Source of the DNA: Paenibacillus sp. V4I3
Lineage (GTDB): Bacteria > Bacillota > Bacilli > Paenibacillales > NBRC-103111
Length of the DNA: 64,000 bases
Reading direction: 5' to 3'
Assembly (NCBI RefSeq): GCF_030817215.1
Contig: NZ_JAUSZA010000001.1
Coordinates: forward strand, 5,616,501 to 5,680,500
The notes beneath the pieces are model-generated. The model ran no database searches and was not told where the DNA came from. It saw only the letters and a list, made by a program, of their open reading frames with translations. Positions 63,068 through 64,000 of the stretch are shown here, one piece after another; position 1 is the stretch's first letter; each line of letters begins with the position of its first letter. A program made the translations under genes and the position numbers.

Positions 63068-64000
63068 TTATTTGAAAAAAGCCGGTAAATACGCTCTATT
63101 CTTCTCCAGCATTTCTTCCATAAGCGTCTTGGCTACTGCCACTGACGGAACCAAAGGATGGTGAACCAACGCTTGTAGAACGAGATCTCTACTGCCTGTA
63201 ACAGCAGCTTCAATGGTGAGGCGTTCATATGTTTTGACTGCATGAATAAGGCCTTTGACATGTTCAGGAACTTTGGTCAAGCCCATTGGAATAGGACCAC
63301 CCGCTGTAATGACACAATTCACTTCAATACAAGCATCCTTCGGCAAAGTCGATGATGTTATCGTTCATAACGTTCAGCGTTTGAATATCCCGCTTATCAT
63401 TGTAAATGGAATCCATGAGATTGACAGCTGCCTCGGAATAGTAAGCGCCCCCGCGTTTCTCCAGCTGTTTAGGCTTCTCCTGCAGGTCAGGATCTTGATA
63501 AAGCTCGAACAATTCATCCTCAACGCGTTTCACAACTTCCGCCCGAGTACCATTTTCTTTGAGCGACGCCAACTGTTCTTCAAGCATGATATCCGTCATG
63601 TAAAAATATTTCAAATAGTAGGAAGGCAGGGATTGCAGCGAACGCAAGAAATCCGCATCCCATTCGCTTGCCGGTACGTTTTTGCCGCTATATTCTTCTT
63701 TGCGATCCAGCAATTCAGCTAATTTATCCTCGCCTCTGATTTCAGCACGCGTTACCCAGTGGAGATGGTTTAACCCAACGAACTCGGTGTAGATCTGTTC
63801 AGGAGCAGCATCATACTTGTTCATTAACCATTTGTGCAAGCCGATAGGCGCATTGCAAAGGCCTATGCTTTTTACTTTGGAGTACTTATGAATCGCCTCA
63901 GTCACCATACCTGCCGGATTCGTGAAGTTCAGCAGCCACGCGTTAGGGCTCAGTTCTTCGATATCCTTACAAATATCAAGCAGTACAGGAATCGTACGAA
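63068..64000 (-). pseudogene. GH4 6-phospho-beta-glucosidase-like gene, frameshifted and cut by window edge
   Basis: Family 4 glycosidases use NAD+ and a metal to hydrolyse phospho-sugars. From the window edge I read NFTNPAGM, SIGLCNAPIG (metal-ligand Cys) and GLNHLHW (His), continuing through DIQTLNVMNDNIIDF. There the frame fails: it runs to a stop (63324), while the conserved continuation PKDACIEVNCVITAGGPIPMG lies in another frame and ends normally at 63068 in HHPLVPSVAVAKTLMEEML. The shift is at TTTG near 63345-63350: one extra T or two missing Ts would restore it. Either a pseudogene, a sequencing error or a slippage site. The start lies beyond 64000. Confidence 0.85.

Overview
The window reads as chromosomal DNA of an endospore-forming Bacillales bacterium, most likely Paenibacillus or a close relative. 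The evidence is a gerA-type germination operon, ylbF/ylbG/ylaN/yugN homologues, a tyrosine T-box in front of tyrS, a full-length ccpA beside acsA/acu genes, a soluble multi-PAS histidine kinase of the sporulation-kinase type, and a bacterial XPB helicase with a partner gene, a pairing I associate with Paenibacillaceae. GC content is moderate (mid-40s by eye), with GC-rich islands in acuC, the asparaginase gene and part of the gluconokinase gene. I see no rRNA, tRNA, CRISPR array, insertion sequence or prophage.

Layout. 1-5 kb: the start of dapF (cut by the window edge), then a four-gene germinant-receptor operon in the order A-C-D-B. 5-10 kb: a Ca2+ P-type ATPase divergent from rqcH, as with yloB/yloA in Bacillus. 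10-19 kb: galU with a PHP phosphoesterase, a LysR regulator, an unknown gene, ylbG and ylbF with an asparaginase gene between them, then the XPB helicase and its partner. 19-27 kb: a secreted nuclease lipoprotein, LysR, two Gfo/Idh/MocA oxidoreductases, a PAS histidine kinase, a CBS protein and an M20 amidohydrolase. 27-35 kb: yugN, ftsW, Asp23, Ca2+/H+ exchanger, ylaN, an HPr-like protein without the phosphorylatable histidine, TVP38, a GAF-GGDEF protein and rpsD with a structured leader. 35-46 kb: T-box/tyrS, a class A PBP with FN3 domains, acsA divergent from acuA-acuC (no acuB), mtnN and ccpA. 46-56 kb: an unknown zinc-ribbon protein, a DJ-1/PfpI protein, ptsI with a GlcNAc/glucose-type EIICBA, a Q/N-rich repeat protein, a CoA-binding protein, a C39-like peptidase, aroA, a fluC pair, rhodanese and aroK. 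56-64 kb: the operon lacI-larA-gntK-SDR-gndA, which looks like a sugar-acid catabolic route entering the pentose phosphate pathway, then a GH4 glycosidase gene carrying a frameshift and running off the window.

Most notable observations: (1) a repeated hairpin element, two tandem units each, placed immediately before the Shine-Dalgarno sequence of two unrelated genes (nuclease and PTS EII), with compensatory changes in the stem; (2) a predicted nickel-dependent LarA-like racemase/epimerase translationally coupled to a gluconokinase in an operon ending in 6-phosphogluconate dehydrogenase; (3) the XPB helicase and partner pair; (4) an HPr-like protein keeping the Ser46 region but lacking His15 and the first strand; (5) a germination lipoprotein gene with no canonical start codon after its Shine-Dalgarno; (6) a potential pseudoknot leader in front of rpsD.
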